Source: a bacterium
GTDB lineage: Bacteria > Actinomycetota > Aquicultoria > Aquicultorales > Aquicultoraceae
Assembly: GCA_902810715.1 (NCBI GenBank)
Contig: CADDYS010000003.1
Location: 1 to 58,785 of the forward strand
DNA length: 58,785 bases
Direction: 5' to 3'
Positions within the stretch are counted from its first letter, which is position 1. Each line of letters begins with the position of its first letter. Positions 35,580 to 43,746 of the stretch are shown here, piece after piece. The translations under genes and the position numbers were made by a program. Under the pieces are notes generated by a model. That model saw only the letters and a list, made by a program, of their open reading frames with translations. It ran no database searches and was not told the DNA's origin.

Positions 35580-37283
35580 TTACTGGGGCGGTATCTTTAG
35601 GTACCGCAGCGTAAACTCGGCAATCTTGCTAAATACAGGTGCTGCAACCGAACCACCGTAGATATTCTCCTGCGGCTCGTCGATTACAACCGAGATAATA
35701 AGCCTTGGGTCCTGGACCGGCGCCATTCCAATAAACGAGGCCACGTACTTATCCTTTTCATAGCCTCGACTGTTAACTTTCGCCTTTTGCGCGGTTCCGG
35801 TTTTGCCGCCAACCCTATAATTTAGAACCTTGGCTTGCGTACCGGTTCCATCAAGAACCGCGTTCTCAAGGATGCTTTTCATCTCCTCGCATGTTTTTGG
35901 ATCGACAACACGCTTCTCCTCCTGGGCAGCCGTAATGCTTTGCGTAACCCTTCCCCTCGGATCCGTTACATCAAGCAGAAAATGCGGCCTGGCGGATACT
36001 CCATCATTGGCGATAGTTGCGAACGCCTCGGCCATACGAAGCTGGGTGGTTGATATACCCTGGCCAAAGGGGATATTTGCCAATGACATCTGCGACCAAT
36101 TATCCACCTTAGGATAGTAGCCCTTGGCTTCCCCGGGAAAATCAACCCCGGTCTTACACCTAAAGCCGAATTTTTCCAGGTACTTGTCGATCTTGCTCCT
36201 TCCCATCATTAACCCAACTTTGACTATTCCTACGTTGCTAGATTCCTGGATAATCTTCGAGAAGGTAAAATTCTCCGCCGGCCTCGAATGAGCATCTTTA
36301 ATACTCTTCGGACCGATCTGAATTGTCGGCTCCAGGTAAAATTGCGTTAAAGGATTACATAGTCCCTCCTCTAGAGCCCCGCACGCAATTACGGCCTTCA
36401 TTGTTGAACCCGGCTCATACAGATCAGTAATAGCAATATTTCTTGAGTTGATATTGTTAATCGTATTTAGCTGGTTCGGATCGAAACTAGGCACGTTGGC
36501 CATCGCGTAGATTTCCCCGTTTTTGGGGTTCATCACAATTACACTACCTGATTTGGCCTTGTACTTCTGGACTGCGGCCGCCAGCTCAACCTCGGATTCA
36601 TACTGTATTTCCCGGTCAATACTAATACGAATATTTGAGCCGTCTACCGCCTTGTAAGAGTGTTGGATACTCTGGGGAATCGGTTTTCCGTTAGCATCGC
36701 GCTCGGCCTCGATACGGCCTGGCTTTCCGTAGAGTACGTTATCATAATAAATCTCTAATCCGGAAAGACCTTTGTTATCCATACCCACGAATCCCAACAC
36801 GTGTGAACCAAGCGACTGATTTGGATAATAACGCTTACTCTCCTTTAAAAACCCAATCCCTTTTATGCGGTTTTCTTGAACCGCTTTTTTTATTTCTTGG
36901 ACGGTTTGAGAGTCAGCTTTTCTTGCGAGATAAGTAAAGTTTCCCTGTTTCAGAAGCTTATTGAGTAGTTCGTGCTCGTCCACTTTAAGTATAGGGGCAA
37001 TCTTCTTAGCAAATCCTTCGCGATCCTCTATAAGGTAGGGCGTTGCGTAAATTGTGTCCATCATGACACTTACGGCAAGCTCATTGCCATTCCTATCGAG
37101 GATCCTCCCTCGCTCAGGGGGGATCTCAATCACGCAAAGCCGCTGTCGTTCAGCCTCTTTTTCGTATTTGGCGGCAGAGACCGCCTGGACAAAAAATAGG
37201 CGCCCCGAAATACCCACTATGCACATAAAAATAATCACTAGTAGGGCAATCAGCCGTCTTTCGACCCTGTGAATTATATTCAC
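35580..37283 (-). CDS. ftsI: Septal peptidoglycan transpeptidase (class B penicillin-binding protein)
   Basis: FtsI cross-links septal peptidoglycan. An N-terminal membrane anchor (LIALLVIIFMCIVGISGRLFF) is followed by the pedestal domain (PPERGRILDRNGNELAVS) and transpeptidase domain with SxxK (EPGSTMKA), SxN (ESSNVG) and KTG (VGGKTGTAQ). No PASTA domains are present at the end. 567 residues. GTG start with GAGG upstream. Follows ftsL; separated from murE by the 1-kb gap. Confidence 0.95.
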   Translation of the reverse strand: MNIIHRVERRLIALLVIIFMCIVGISGRLFFVQAVSAAKYEKEAERQRLCVIEIPPERGRILDRNGNELAVSVMMDTIYATPYLIEDREGFAKKIAPILKVDEHELLNKLLKQGNFTYLARKADSQTVQEIKKAVQENRIKGIGFLKESKRYYPNQSLGSHVLGFVGMDNKGLSGLEIYYDNVLYGKPGRIEAERDANGKPIPQSIQHSYKAVDGSNIRISIDREIQYESEVELAAAVQKYKAKSGSVIVMNPKNGEIYAMANVPSFDPNQLNTINNINSRNIAITDLYEPGSTMKAVIACGALEEGLCNPLTQFYLEPTIQIGPKSIKDAHSRPAENFTFSKIIQESSNVGIVKVGLMMGRSKIDKYLEKFGFRCKTGVDFPGEAKGYYPKVDNWSQMSLANIPFGQGISTTQLRMAEAFATIANDGVSARPHFLLDVTDPRGRVTQSITAAQEEKRVVDPKTCEEMKSILENAVLDGTGTQAKVLNYRVGGKTGTAQKAKVNSRGYEKDKYVASFIGMAPVQDPRLIISVVIDEPQENIYGGSVAAPVFSKIAEFTLRYLKIPPQ

Positions 37284-37301
37284 CGATGCCTCTTCCCTCT
37301 A

Positions 37302-37796
37302 CTAACGGGTCTTGGCGCTACCGCCCAAGCTACCGCGGGCGGTATTCTTTACCTGTACCTGCGCCTTGCCCCTGGTTACAGTATCCTCCGCGATCTTAAG
37401 GTATGATACTTTAGGTGCCTTTACCATCGAGAGTTTGTTTACAGCAACGAATTCAATCCTTTGGGGTGATTCAAGTATAGATTTTTGAGCAAGTAGCTTA
37501 TCTTGCGTCTGCTGAGCCGACTGGACCTCTTTTTTAATCGAATCAATCTGATAGCTCAATTGCGATATAAGGGCTTGCTGAGCCACATTGATAATGATCC
37601 CGGCCGTTATAACAGATACAGACATTACAAACACAGGAAACGGCATTTCAGGTAAAGCTAATGATTGTTGCCTCCTACCTTCTACGACCTTTAATTTCTT
37701 TTTTGGTCGTGGAAATTCACCACTATATGACCTTTCCTTATATCGTCCCTGCTGCTTGACCGCTAGTTTACGTGCTACTGCTTGTATTGTTCTCAC
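37302..37796 (-). CDS. ftsL: FtsL-like divisome protein
   Basis: Short bitopic protein with a long basic cytoplasmic N-terminus (KKKLKVVEGRRQQ), one membrane segment (FPVFVMSVSVITAGIIINVA) and an extracellular coiled coil (LISQLSYQIDSIKKEVQSAQQTQDKLLAQKSIL). Sequence similarity in this family is low; identity rests mostly on position between rsmH and ftsI and on topology. The GTG start overlaps a GAGG-like stretch, so the exact start is uncertain. A basic, Ser/Gly-rich tail follows. Confidence 0.82.
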   Translation of the reverse strand: MRTIQAVARKLAVKQQGRYKERSYSGEFPRPKKKLKVVEGRRQQSLALPEMPFPVFVMSVSVITAGIIINVAQQALISQLSYQIDSIKKEVQSAQQTQDKLLAQKSILESPQRIEFVAVNKLSMVKAPKVSYLKIAEDTVTRGKAQVQVKNTARGSLGGSAKTR

Positions 37797-37799
37797 CTC

Positions 37800-38738
37800 T
37801 TATAATTTTTCCGCTGCCCTCAACCGGGCGCTTTCAGCTCTTGGATTATCCGCTATCTCGCTGGGAGTAGGTCTTACAACTTTTTTCGTAATTGGTTTGA
37901 CTTCCGGCTTGTGCCCGCAATTGCATACCGGCAATCCAGGTGGGCAAATGCAGCCCCTGGAAAGATCGCTAATTACATTCTTTGCAGCCCTATCCTCCAG
38001 TGAATGATAGGATATAACTACAAGCCTTCCCCCCGGTTTTAACCACTTGATGGCATCACGAAAGCTCTGATCGAGAACTCTTATCTCGCCGTTAACCTCA
38101 ATCCTTATCGCCTGGAACGTCTGCTTTGCTGGATGACCGCCTCGGCGTCTGGCAGCCGCCGGTATCGCATTTTTTATAATGTCAACCAGCTCGAAAGTCG
38201 TTCTTATAGGACGATTCTGCCTGGTTCTTACGATCAAGGCGGCAACCCGTCCGGCCCAACGTTCCTCGCCGTATTCCTTGATAACACGTGCCAATTCCTC
38301 CTTTGAGTAAGTGTTTACTACATCAGCTGCTGTTAAGTTTTGACTCTGGTCCATCCTCATATCCAATGGAGCATCATATCGGTAACTAAACCCCCTTTCT
38401 GCTCTATCGAATTGGGTCGAAGAGACGCCCAAGTCGAATAAGATTCCATCAATAGCGTAAAGTCCCGCATCGGTTAAGATGCGATCTAGATCTTTAAAGT
38501 TGCCTTGAACTAAAGAAAAATTTTGCTGGCTGAAGCGTGCTAGTCTAACCCTTGCTGCGTTTAGTGCTGCGATATCTAGATCGATTCCTAGTAAGAAGCC
38601 TTTCGGCATAATTAAATCTATTATTGCTTCTGCATGTCCTGCCCCGCCCAAAGTGCAGTCGATGACCGTGCTACCATTAGTGCAACTTAAATACTTTAGG
38701 ACTTCAGCCAGCAAAACGGGTTTATGAAAATATTCCAT
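37800..38738 (-). CDS. rsmH: 16S rRNA (cytosine-1402 N4) methyltransferase
   Basis: RsmH (MraW) methylates C1402 in the decoding site of 16S rRNA. Motifs: FHKPVLLAEVL, DCTLGGAGHAEAI (SAM loop), DGILFDLGVSSTQFDRAERGFSY, and the C-terminal SYHSLEDRAAKN. 312 residues. Between mraZ and ftsL, as in almost all bacteria. Confidence 0.97.
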   Translation of the reverse strand: MEYFHKPVLLAEVLKYLSCTNGSTVIDCTLGGAGHAEAIIDLIMPKGFLLGIDLDIAALNAARVRLARFSQQNFSLVQGNFKDLDRILTDAGLYAIDGILFDLGVSSTQFDRAERGFSYRYDAPLDMRMDQSQNLTAADVVNTYSKEELARVIKEYGEERWAGRVAALIVRTRQNRPIRTTFELVDIIKNAIPAAARRRGGHPAKQTFQAIRIEVNGEIRVLDQSFRDAIKWLKPGGRLVVISYHSLEDRAAKNVISDLSRGCICPPGLPVCNCGHKPEVKPITKKVVRPTPSEIADNPRAESARLRAAEKL

Positions 38739-38750
38739 TTTAGTTTTTTT

Positions 38751-39182
38751 CTAGATGCCGAACTCAGCGATCTCCTCAGCAATCTCAGACCGCGATTGCT
38801 CAGCACTGTCTATGAACCTCTCATATCGCTCCTTTTCCCAAATTTCCAATTTATTTGCAACACCGACAATAACAATGTCTTTGTCTAATCCGCCGAATTC
38901 TCTTAGATTTTGCGGTATCGAGACCCTTCCCTGCCGACTTACCTCTCCTTCAACCGCGCTACCTATTAAAAATCTTTGAAAGTTTCTCACGCTTGCCTTT
39001 GTTGTTGGCAGGGTTCTTACTTTATCAACTAACTCAAACCAATCTTGCTTTGTATATACTAAGAGACAGTTATCAAACGACTTTGTTATAAAAAGACCGT
39101 CCGCCAGCATCTCCCTGAACTTTGCAGGTATGATTACTCTCCCTTTTTCATCTAACGAGTGGTAATACTCTCCAAAAAACAA
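38751..39182 (-). CDS. mraZ: Transcriptional regulator MraZ
   Basis: MraZ is a ring-forming DNA-binding protein of two AbrB-like repeats that controls the dcw operon. Repeat one has FFGEYYHSLDEKGRVIIPAKFRE, repeat two VEGEVSRQGRVSIPQNLREF. The frame is open to 39212, but the TTG at 39182 gives the canonical N-terminus MFFGEYYH and has AGGGG eight bases upstream. Its own operator lies at 39211-39240. First gene of the dcw cluster. Confidence 0.95.
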   Translation of the reverse strand: MFFGEYYHSLDEKGRVIIPAKFREMLADGLFITKSFDNCLLVYTKQDWFELVDKVRTLPTTKASVRNFQRFLIGSAVEGEVSRQGRVSIPQNLREFGGLDKDIVIVGVANKLEIWEKERYERFIDSAEQSRSEIAEEIAEFGI

Positions 39183-39210
39183 GATATTGTCCCCTTGGCG
39201 TTCGAACTGC

Positions 39211-39240
39211 AATCCACTCTACTCCACTTTATTCCACTTT
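39211..39240 (-). promoter_or_regulatory. MraZ operator: three AAAGTGG-type repeats with 10-bp period
   Basis: On the minus strand AAAGTGGAAT, AAAGTGGAGT and AGAGTGGATT stand in direct tandem, one helical turn apart, 29 bases before the mraZ start. Known MraZ sites are tandem GTGG/TGGG-core repeats with 10-bp spacing, so autoregulation is likely. Confidence 0.88.
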
Positions 39241-39667
39241 GCAACTACTTTTCTCCAAATTTTATCACTTTCCTGCCGATTTTTTAAAAATTCTTTCCCG
39301 ATTTTGCCCATGGATATTAAGCAGAAGATGTGTTGTCGCTGGATAAAGGGATCATAAAAGGACTAATTAGATTCCTTGCCTTCGCAAAAATTCTTTTTAA
39401 AATATTTTTAGTTTGGCCTCAGATGGAGGATTCCGCTTAATTAATTTGGGGCTAAAAGGGTGAGTAGCTTATTTACATGGGGTTTCACAGTCTAAGAAAT
39501 TGGGGGCCAGTATCAGCAGGGTCTTACTATTAATGACATTCATTGCAGAGACCACGTCTCAATTATTGTGCGTATATCCTATCCTGCTATTTTTGTCTAA
39601 TTCCATAGCTTATAATAAAGATTATCATTGCTAAACTTTAGTAGTTGCGACCTTATCTCAAGTCTTA
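39241..39667. other. Gap upstream of mraZ, between the dcw cluster and the HAD gene
   Basis: The 427-bp stretch has no gene. On the minus strand TGATAAAAT near 39262-39270 is a candidate extended -10 for mraZ, with only a poor -35. A short perfect palindrome GAGACCACGTCTC is at 39548-39560. It marks the boundary between the dcw transcript and the upstream operon. Confidence 0.45.
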
Positions 39668-40138
39668 CTACCTCCTAAGGGTTGCAATGATGCGGTTGGT
39701 ATTAAGGAGAAGATCCAATGCGTCCCGGGAGCTATTGACAATAATGTGTGCAACCTGAAGCGCCCCAACAGCACAGCCTTCTCGGTCTACAACCACAATT
39801 GCGAGACTTGCCTTCTTTAACATCTCAATGTCATTTGACCCGTTGCCGATTGCGACACAGCTTGAGGCATTGAGGCTTTCGATAAAATCAGCTTTTTGTT
39901 GCGCTTCCCCAGGTGGAGAGACGCGCTCAATTCTTGCTGCAATTTTGCCTTTTTGTGACTCAAGTTTTCCGTGCGTATCTGCTGTTATTAGATAGATATC
40001 TAGCACTTTGGATAGGCGACCTATGCGCTCAAGTATGTCATCCTGTATGATCCCGTCAACAGCGATGGTGCCGTTCATATCTAAAACTAAATTCTTAAGT
40101 TCGTATAGTCCTCTTCCTGGGATATCAATGCTTATCAT
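39668..40138 (-). CDS. HAD-superfamily protein, soluble P-type-ATPase-like
   Basis: A 156-residue single-domain HAD fold: motif I VLDMNGTIAVDG (Asp20, with Asn at the usual second Asp position), motif II TADTHGK, motif III/IV region GNGSNDIEMLKKA. This matches the group of small soluble proteins resembling the phosphorylation domain of P-type ATPases. Asn22 in place of the acid Asp, as in P-type ATPases (which have Asp-Lys-Thr), suggests altered or slow phosphatase activity. Last gene of the double-cubane operon; its role there is unknown. Confidence 0.8.
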   Translation of the reverse strand: MISIDIPGRGLYELKNLVLDMNGTIAVDGIIQDDILERIGRLSKVLDIYLITADTHGKLESQKGKIAARIERVSPPGEAQQKADFIESLNASSCVAIGNGSNDIEMLKKASLAIVVVDREGCAVGALQVAHIIVNSSRDALDLLLNTNRIIATLRR

Positions 40139-40219
40139 ATCAACTTACACCTCGCTTGTGTAAAAGTTTATATCGGTCGCCTTTTTATTATAGCTTTTAA
40201 GGTGTGCCGTTAAAATGAT

Positions 40220-40969
40220 TTACGGTTGATTACTGGCTGCCACAAGAGCGGCTCCCAGAGCGCCTACAATTTCAGGATTAGCGTAGGTATAGACTGGGCG
40301 ATCTAATTTCTGCTCAAATAGCTGCCTTATGCATGGATTCCGCCCGACTCCGCCTGATAGGATGATTTCATTAGCTACCCCAACACGATGCAACATAGAG
40401 CTTATTCTATCTACAACGGATTGGTGTAAGCCTAAGGCAATACTTCTTGGATTTTCTTTTTTCGCCAGCAACGATACTACTTCTGACTCGGCGAATACGG
40501 TGCACATGTTGTTTACTTTAACTGATCTTTCTGCTGCAAGCGATTGCACACCGAAATCATCTAGACTAAAACCAAGAGTCTTGGCCATAATCTCAAGAAA
40601 TTTTCCGGTGCCTGCCGCACAACGGTCGTTCATCTGAAAGTCGGCGATTTTTCCGCCTTCATCAAGCGAAATTACCTTACTATCTTGCCCACCGATGTCG
40701 ATGATAGTGCGGCAACTTGGAAAAAGAAAGCGGGCACCGACAGCGTGAGCCTTAATCTCAGTTATCACACCATCGGCGAAGTCTTCCCTGGCGAAGTGGC
40801 GACCATACCCGGTCGCCACAATTCTTTTGGCTTTATAGGTCTTTATCATCTCAAGCGATCGCTCATATGGATTAAATCCGGTATCGGTAACTTTAGAGTC
40901 CTCGACTCCATTACCGTTTAAAGCAACCACCTTTATACATCGAGACCCGATATCGATGCCGACATACAT
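40220..40969 (-). CDS. BadF/BadG/BcrA/BcrD-type ATPase, Fe-S activator of the double-cubane protein
   Basis: ASKHA-fold ATPase: GIDIGSRCIK, DIGGQDSK and LSGGVGRNP form the nucleotide site; Cys117 (DRCAAGTGKFLE) and Cys156 (NNMCTVFAESE) match the residues that hold one 4Fe-4S cluster between two subunits. Such activators (archerases) use ATP to push a low-potential electron into a partner enzyme. The partner is the gene directly upstream. Start ATG at 40969, one base after that gene's stop; the longer reading from 41044 lies inside it and is rejected. Confidence 0.92.
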   Translation of the reverse strand: MYVGIDIGSRCIKVVALNGNGVEDSKVTDTGFNPYERSLEMIKTYKAKRIVATGYGRHFAREDFADGVITEIKAHAVGARFLFPSCRTIIDIGGQDSKVISLDEGGKIADFQMNDRCAAGTGKFLEIMAKTLGFSLDDFGVQSLAAERSVKVNNMCTVFAESEVVSLLAKKENPRSIALGLHQSVVDRISSMLHRVGVANEIILSGGVGRNPCIRQLFEQKLDRPVYTYANPEIVGALGAALVAASNQP

Positions 40970-40970
40970 C

Positions 40971-42263
40971 TTAGAGGACAACTCCCTCGGTCTCCTTGAT
41001 GGTTTCCAGGAAAGCCTCAACCCTGGTCGAGAGCTGCCCGGCATCCTCCATACTGTAATCGGTCTCTATCTTAAGAACCGGGACACCGGCGTTTTTAAGT
41101 GCTTTATCTACGCTAGCATACTCGACGGTAAATGGGTCGCAGAACTGCAACGAGTAGTGAATCACGCCATCGGCCTTGTAGTCTTCAACAAGCCTCAAGA
41201 TATTATTTATTCTTTCCTTGTTAGGCGTAAAGCATGCACAATCTAATTTCATATAGCGATCGGCAATTGCCCCCAATTTATCATCCACTTCTGTGCCTGT
41301 ATCGCTTACCATATCTCTAAAGTAGCGGTGACCGATACAGGCTTCCTCGGCAACTATTGCTGCACCAGATGATTCGACAATATGGTGAAGTTTCCAATTC
41401 GGGATAGCCATAGGGCAGCCAGATACAAGAATCCGCGGAGCATCTTTTTCAAATACACCTACACCATTAGCAATTCTTTTTTCAAGCTCATCGCTTATCT
41501 TGTTTATCATCTCGGTAAAGCGGACCGGGTCATCGTAAAAGGCCACCTGCTGGATAAGAAGCGCATCTTTTCCACTAATAGGTACTGGATTTGCTTTTCT
41601 GGTATCATTAAGCCTTTTCAAAGCGGCACGTTTTGCGTTGACCATTGCAATTCCTTTTGCAAGAGCTAAAGAATCAATCTTGTTGCCGGTAAGTTCTTCA
41701 ATCTCATTTTTGAACTTTTCAACTTCTTCTAACCAAAGCCGGCGGCTTGAATCGTCCTTGGTTTGTGGAGTATGCATTACATAAACGTTGGTATACTCAC
41801 CAAGCACTTCATAAGTCTTTTTCTTTCCATCACAGGTCGTCTCGCCGACTATCATGTCGCTTGATTCGAAATAAGGGCAAACCTTTGCAAGCTTGAAACT
41901 CATAAAGGATTTTATGAGCGGACAAAGATTTCTTGGCAGAACTCTTTCTGCCTCATCGCTTGGCCAATCGGCACCACCGCAAATTCCAACACAAGCTGCG
42001 CCTGAAGCCAGAACTATTTCCTCCGGCACATATAGGCAAAAAGTACCTACGACTTTACCCCCTGAAGCCTTCAAGTCATTGAGCTCTTTTACCCTTAAGC
42101 CATGAATCTCTGACATTACAAAATCGAGATACGACATCCCCTCAGGACGATTCTTCTGGCTTAAGTACACATCCCCATAGATCTGGGGAATAACAGCCAA
42201 CAATTGGTCGTGGGCTTCCAGGTCTAAACCAAGTTCCTTCCACATTTCGCGATAATCTGACAT
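40971..42263 (-). CDS. Double-cubane-cluster-type protein (2-hydroxyacyl-CoA dehydratase D superfamily)
   Basis: The 430-residue protein belongs to the HgdB/BcrC superfamily. Eleven cysteines (76, 91, 95, 114, 129, 144, 283, 309, 342, 344, 375) include those in GTFCLYVPEE, ETTCDGKKK, SGCPMAIPNW and LQFCDPF. Single-gene forms next to one activator are known as double-cubane-cluster proteins; the Carboxydothermus one carries an 8Fe-9S cluster and reduces small molecules such as acetylene and hydrazine. True 2-hydroxyacyl-CoA dehydratases need two different subunits and a CoA transferase, absent here. ATG with GGGGGAGG. The natural substrate is unknown. Confidence 0.85.
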   Translation of the reverse strand: MSDYREMWKELGLDLEAHDQLLAVIPQIYGDVYLSQKNRPEGMSYLDFVMSEIHGLRVKELNDLKASGGKVVGTFCLYVPEEIVLASGAACVGICGGADWPSDEAERVLPRNLCPLIKSFMSFKLAKVCPYFESSDMIVGETTCDGKKKTYEVLGEYTNVYVMHTPQTKDDSSRRLWLEEVEKFKNEIEELTGNKIDSLALAKGIAMVNAKRAALKRLNDTRKANPVPISGKDALLIQQVAFYDDPVRFTEMINKISDELEKRIANGVGVFEKDAPRILVSGCPMAIPNWKLHHIVESSGAAIVAEEACIGHRYFRDMVSDTGTEVDDKLGAIADRYMKLDCACFTPNKERINNILRLVEDYKADGVIHYSLQFCDPFTVEYASVDKALKNAGVPVLKIETDYSMEDAGQLSTRVEAFLETIKETEGVVL

Positions 42264-42582
42264 TCTCTTCCTCCCCCTATACTTGCTTGGCTTGCAGGGC
42301 TTAAAAATAGTTAGCTTACGATATTCATCACCATTAATAATAATTTGTATATCATATACTTATCTATAATGCAAGCGTATTATTTATATTATCAGAATTA
42401 ATGATGCAAAACTTACCTGCATAGCCAGCATGAACTGCAATTACGCTATTAACACTTGAGGTGAAGTATAGGGTAAGGTCGGTGTTGATGGAGCTATTTC
42501 CTGGACCAGCATAAAACCCCTTTCAAGAGAAAGCTATAAGGCGGTAAGTCGTATTTGAAGATTTAGCCTGGTAGGAGCAAAA
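42264..42582. other. Gap upstream of the double-cubane operon
   Basis: The 319-bp gap holds the operon promoter (42346-42374). The part from 42400 to 42582 shows no gene, known RNA or clear terminator. Confidence 0.5.
42346..42374 (-). promoter_or_regulatory. Promoter of the double-cubane operon with overlapping palindrome
   Basis: On the minus strand TTGCAT and TATACA are 17 bases apart, and TGA before the -10 makes it extended. A perfect dyad GTATATGATATAC (6-bp arms) overlaps the -10, a plausible repressor site. The leader to the ATG at 42263 is about 75 bases. Confidence 0.65.
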
Positions 42583-42837
42583 TTAATGCTTGCCGAAAAT
42601 TGCCGACCAAATAGCGATGACTACGATGGAGCCGATCACGGCCAGTATGATGCTCGTTGTGTTTATACCGGTTACGGATTTTCCTAATAAGGCGTTACCG
42701 ATGTAGCCACCAATTACAGCGCCCACGATGCCTAAGACGATCGTGGTTATTAGCCCTCCCGGCTGTTTTCCGGGAATTAGCAGCCTTGCTATTGCCCCGG
42801 CAATTAGTCCGAGGATAATCCAGGTAAGAATACCCAA
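42583..42837 (-). CDS. GlsB/YeaQ/YmgE family small membrane protein
   Basis: 84-residue protein with three membrane segments and the family pattern GILTWIILGLIAGAIARLLIPGK near the start and GIVGAVIGGYIGN in the middle. Members are stress-induced in several bacteria and called transglycosylase-associated, without proven activity. The TTG at 42837 has AGGAG eight bases upstream and gives the usual N-terminus; a GTG three codons upstream overlaps the Shine-Dalgarno. Confidence 0.9.
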   Translation of the reverse strand: MGILTWIILGLIAGAIARLLIPGKQPGGLITTIVLGIVGAVIGGYIGNALLGKSVTGINTTSIILAVIGSIVVIAIWSAIFGKH

Positions 42838-42908
42838 TTCAACCACTCCTTTACTTCATATATTATTGATAAAAATGCTGCAGATAATATCCTAAACTGT
42901 AGCAAAGG

Positions 42909-43103
42909 TTAAGCAACTTTGGTTCTTGATCTTGATTTAGGTTTGTTCCTAAGGATTGCACTGACAAACTTATTAGTTCTTGTTACATAGCGCTCCGAGT
43001 CCTTCTTAATACGCTTGCTTATCCTATCACCTTCATTAACAAGCAAGCTCAGGGCGGTCCAAGTATCTGATATGGTTTTTCTGGGTTTCCACTTCTTCTG
43101 CAT
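42909..43103 (-). CDS. Small basic hypothetical protein
   Basis: A 64-residue, lysine/arginine-rich, soluble protein (MQKKWKPRKTISDTWTALSL) ending in KPKSRSRTKVA. I do not recognise it. The ATG at 43103 follows GGAGG by seven bases, good evidence for translation; the longer reading to 43139 is rejected. It lies upstream of the GlsB-like gene and may be co-transcribed with it. Confidence 0.6.
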   Translation of the reverse strand: MQKKWKPRKTISDTWTALSLLVNEGDRISKRIKKDSERYVTRTNKFVSAILRNKPKSRSRTKVA

Positions 43104-43228
43104 CTGTTTGCCTCCATAGATTGTTTTATGTTGTCCCACTAAAAATCTATATCGGATAATTTCTCTTGGGCTGAACCCCTAAAGTGGAACATAAACGCAA
43201 CCAGAAGGTTATCGAGATTTCGGCTTTA

Positions 43229-43234
43229 TATAAT
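43229..43234 (+). promoter_or_regulatory. Candidate -10 box for the gene at 43300
   Basis: A perfect TATAAT stands 65 bases before the TTG start. The matching -35 (around GGTTAT) is poor, so the call is tentative. Confidence 0.4.
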
Positions 43235-43299
43235 CGACATCGTTTGGTATCATTAAATAAAGCGGTTGTTCGAAAGCCGTTTAGATTAAGGAGAAACGC

Positions 43300-43746
43300 T
43301 TGAGAAAAGTAATGTATGTTATATCCGCAATACTCCTGGTCGCAAGCGGTTATATGTACTGGATTATGGATAAAAACCAGTTGCAATTGCAGTCGCCCGC
43401 GGTAAGCATTCTGTCAGGTGCGGAAGACCAAAATACAAAGCATACCGAAGATAACCCGTACGTCATAAGGAACGGTTCAAACGCCATGCCGAAGGGCATG
43501 GGACAAATGGATAAGGATCAGCAAAACCAGACGTTTATGCCGCAATGGCAAAAAGACAAGATAAAGGATTTGCGCGGAGACCCCTATCAGGGATCAGCAG
43601 GTAGCAGCCAGCAGGCCACCCCGCCCAGCACTACTCCGCCCAGCGCTACTCCGCCCAGCACCACCCCGGACGTAAACCAGGGACAAGGCGTTACACCCTC
43701 AACATTTAGCAAGGGTGATATTGGCACTCTAGCAAACGGGTTTTAA
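43300..43746 (+). CDS. Membrane-anchored or secreted small protein with Pro/Thr-rich repeats
   Basis: I do not recognise this 148-residue protein. It has an N-terminal membrane segment (VMYVISAILLVASGYMYWI), then a polar, Gln/Asp/Lys-rich region, and tandem TPPSTTPPSATPPSTTP repeats at residues about 108-123. It is probably exported and anchored. TTG start with AAGGAG six bases upstream. Its stop codon overlaps the convergent menG stop tail-to-tail by four bases. Confidence 0.7.
   Translation: MRKVMYVISAILLVASGYMYWIMDKNQLQLQSPAVSILSGAEDQNTKHTEDNPYVIRNGSNAMPKGMGQMDKDQQNQTFMPQWQKDKIKDLRGDPYQGSAGSSQQATPPSTTPPSATPPSTTPDVNQGQGVTPSTFSKGDIGTLANGF

Noticed and set aside
40220-42263. A 2-hydroxyglutaryl-CoA (or phenyllactyl-CoA) dehydratase operon
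   Set aside because: Only one dehydratase-type subunit and no CoA transferase or dehydrogenase are present; the single-subunit arrangement fits double-cubane-cluster proteins better.
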